Source: an uncultured Butyrivibrio sp.
GTDB lineage: Bacteria; Bacillota; Clostridia; Lachnospirales; Lachnospiraceae
Direction: 5' to 3'
DNA length: 64,000 bases
Assembly: GCA_945928575.1 (NCBI GenBank)
Contig: CAMENP010000001.1
Location: 62,001 to 126,000, forward strand
Both the position numbers and the translations under genes were made by a program. Numbering within the stretch: the first letter of the stretch is position 1; every line of letters starts with the position of its first letter. Below are positions 63,127 through 64,000 of the stretch, piece after piece. A model generated the notes under the pieces. The model was not told where the DNA came from. It made no database searches and saw only the letters and a program-made list of their open reading frames with translations.

Positions 63127-64000
63127 TTATTTCTTTTTGATAAATCTTATATCATCTCCGTAAAGCTTGAGAAGCTTATAGGAGCTGGATATGCGTGAAA
63201 AAATTCTCTCGGAATACGCATCCATAAGCTCATTCAGTGCGAAATTGGTAGAGATTATGGTTGAACGGCCTCCGAGCAGACGGCTGTTAATACAGTGAAA
63301 TAATTTGGAATTAGTAAAACTGTTGGACAATTCAGTGCCCAGGTCATCTATAATCAGAAGTTCACATTCCTCTATCTGCGACTGTATGCCGCCATCGTCT
63401 TCATTATATGCGGAAAAACTGTCGAAAAGTTCGATTGCCGACATATACAAAACACTGTGTGCATTATCAAGCAGTGCCCTGGCAATACAGTTGGACAGAA
63501 AAGTCTTGCCGACACCTGTGTCGCCATAGAAAAGTATATTATCTCCGGAAGGAAAATGCTGTACAAAATCCTTGCATTTGGACAGCACGCTTTCGGCATT
63601 ATCACGGGAATTTAACCCTGTAGAAGGGTCTGTGAACTCTGTTGAGTAATATTCAAGAGAAAAATTATCAAAAGTCTCATCAGATGAGAAACGGGTGATA
63701 TTGGACTCGCGGTAAAGCAGGTCGATGGATGCCTGTATAAAACAGGAGCATTTCTCGTTACCGATATATCCTGTATCCTTACATTTAGGACATTCGTAAT
63801 GTGGAGTAATGTAATCTTTGGGGAAACCGGCCTGTACGAGCAGTCCGGACATCTGTGACTGTATCTGTGCAATACGGCTGTTAAGTCCGGATAAAGTATT
63901 CTCACCGCGCAATGCTGCCTTTGCCGCGTCAACGGAAAGTGAAGAAATTCTGTCCGATAAAGTCTTATATTGCGGTACAGCCATATAAACCTCGGCGGTA
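63127..64000 (-). CDS. DnaC/DnaI-like AAA+ ATPase, 5' end outside the window
   Basis: A minus-strand ATG at 63984 would give 285 residues. The frame stays open to the window edge, however, and the upstream codons read T-A-E-V-Y before M-A-V-P, which fits the family's 'EVY-x-x-P' helix, so the real start probably lies beyond 64000. A zinc-binding segment 'CPKCKDTGYIGNEKCSC' precedes the AAA+ core: Walker A 'GDTGVGKTFLSNC', Walker B 'LLIIDDLGTE' and sensor 'TIISTNF'. It resembles helicase loaders that place DnaB at the origin. A dnaD-like or primosome gene would be expected upstream. Confidence 0.92.
   Translation of the reverse strand, partial: TAEVYMAVPQYKTLSDRISSLSVDAAKAALRGENTLSGLNSRIAQIQSQMSGLLVQAGFPKDYITPHYECPKCKDTGYIGNEKCSCFIQASIDLLYRESNITRFSSDETFDNFSLEYYSTEFTDPSTGLNSRDNAESVLSKCKDFVQHFPSGDNILFYGDTGVGKTFLSNCIARALLDNAHSVLYMSAIELFDSFSAYNEDDGGIQSQIEECELLIIDDLGTELSNSFTNSKLFHCINSRLLGGRSTIISTNFALNELMDAYSERIFSRISSSYKLLKLYGDDIRFIKKK

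Noticed and set aside
63127-63984. DnaC-like gene complete with ATG 63984
   Set aside because: The frame continues to the window edge and the upstream codons match the family, so the gene is treated as cut by the edge.

Overview
The window looks like a chromosome segment from an anaerobic, spore-forming clostridium, most likely family Lachnospiraceae. The evidence is strong AGGAGG-type ribosome binding sites, a one-chain pyruvate:ferredoxin oxidoreductase, sporulation-lineage genes (yyaC, spmB, cwlD, ywmB), the DUF951/rpsF/ssb/rpsR neighbourhood, a long-form Prs, MecA, and a BMP-type nucleoside transporter beside xpt. I cannot name the genus. No phage, insertion sequence, CRISPR array or rRNA operon is visible.

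Layout. 1-3140: end of a small conserved gene, the NiaR niacin repressor, a PTS-EIIC-like membrane protein and a coiled-coil membrane protein. 3188-7123: spore protease YyaC, divergent from an envelope operon (degenerate MPN/JAMM + LysM protein, DUF5711 protein, CvpA-like protein). 7201-8757: tRNA-Cys, DUF951, rpsF-ssb-rpsR. 8945-23265: a carbohydrate locus with four secreted, membrane-anchored beta-rich proteins around an LplB/LplC-type ABC permease pair, a lipoprotein binding protein and a DUF624 protein; a YesN-type regulator, a GH29 alpha-L-fucosidase and a second binding lipoprotein lie on the other strand. 23416-33028: a REC-GGDEF protein, nifJ, an AI-2E family protein, spmB and fabK-fabZ-degV. 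33204-38786: a nucleoside uptake and purine salvage operon (bmp lipoprotein, ATPase, two permeases, xpt). 38957-41919: tex and mecA on the minus strand. 42132-44346: a eukaryotic-type kinase fused to a P-loop-like domain, a stand-alone P-loop protein and small genes. 44490-49213: GH18 protein, CwlD amidase, Sua5/TsaC, a phosphatase-like protein lacking its catalytic arginine, and rpiB. 49311-56305: a complete F-type ATP synthase operon (atpZ-atpI-atpBEFHAGDC) whose c subunit carries a sodium-type ligand set. 56372-61855: ywmB, a large extracytoplasmic protein and a class A penicillin-binding protein. 61917-64000: prs and a DnaC/DnaI-like ATPase that runs off the window.

The best candidate for an undescribed system is 8945-23265. 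Surface proteins sharing a beta-rich module, with a basic-tailed C-terminal membrane helix instead of a sortase signal, are interleaved with an oligosaccharide importer. An intracellular fucosidase and a second binding protein sit in a facing operon. I infer capture and import of a fucosylated glycan; the sequence does not prove the substrate. A second candidate is the kinase/P-loop pair at 42132-44061, whose first gene also has an unresolved start.

Many ORF starts were moved to a downstream codon with a properly spaced ribosome binding site. Two genes run past the window edges (1-194 and 63127-64000).
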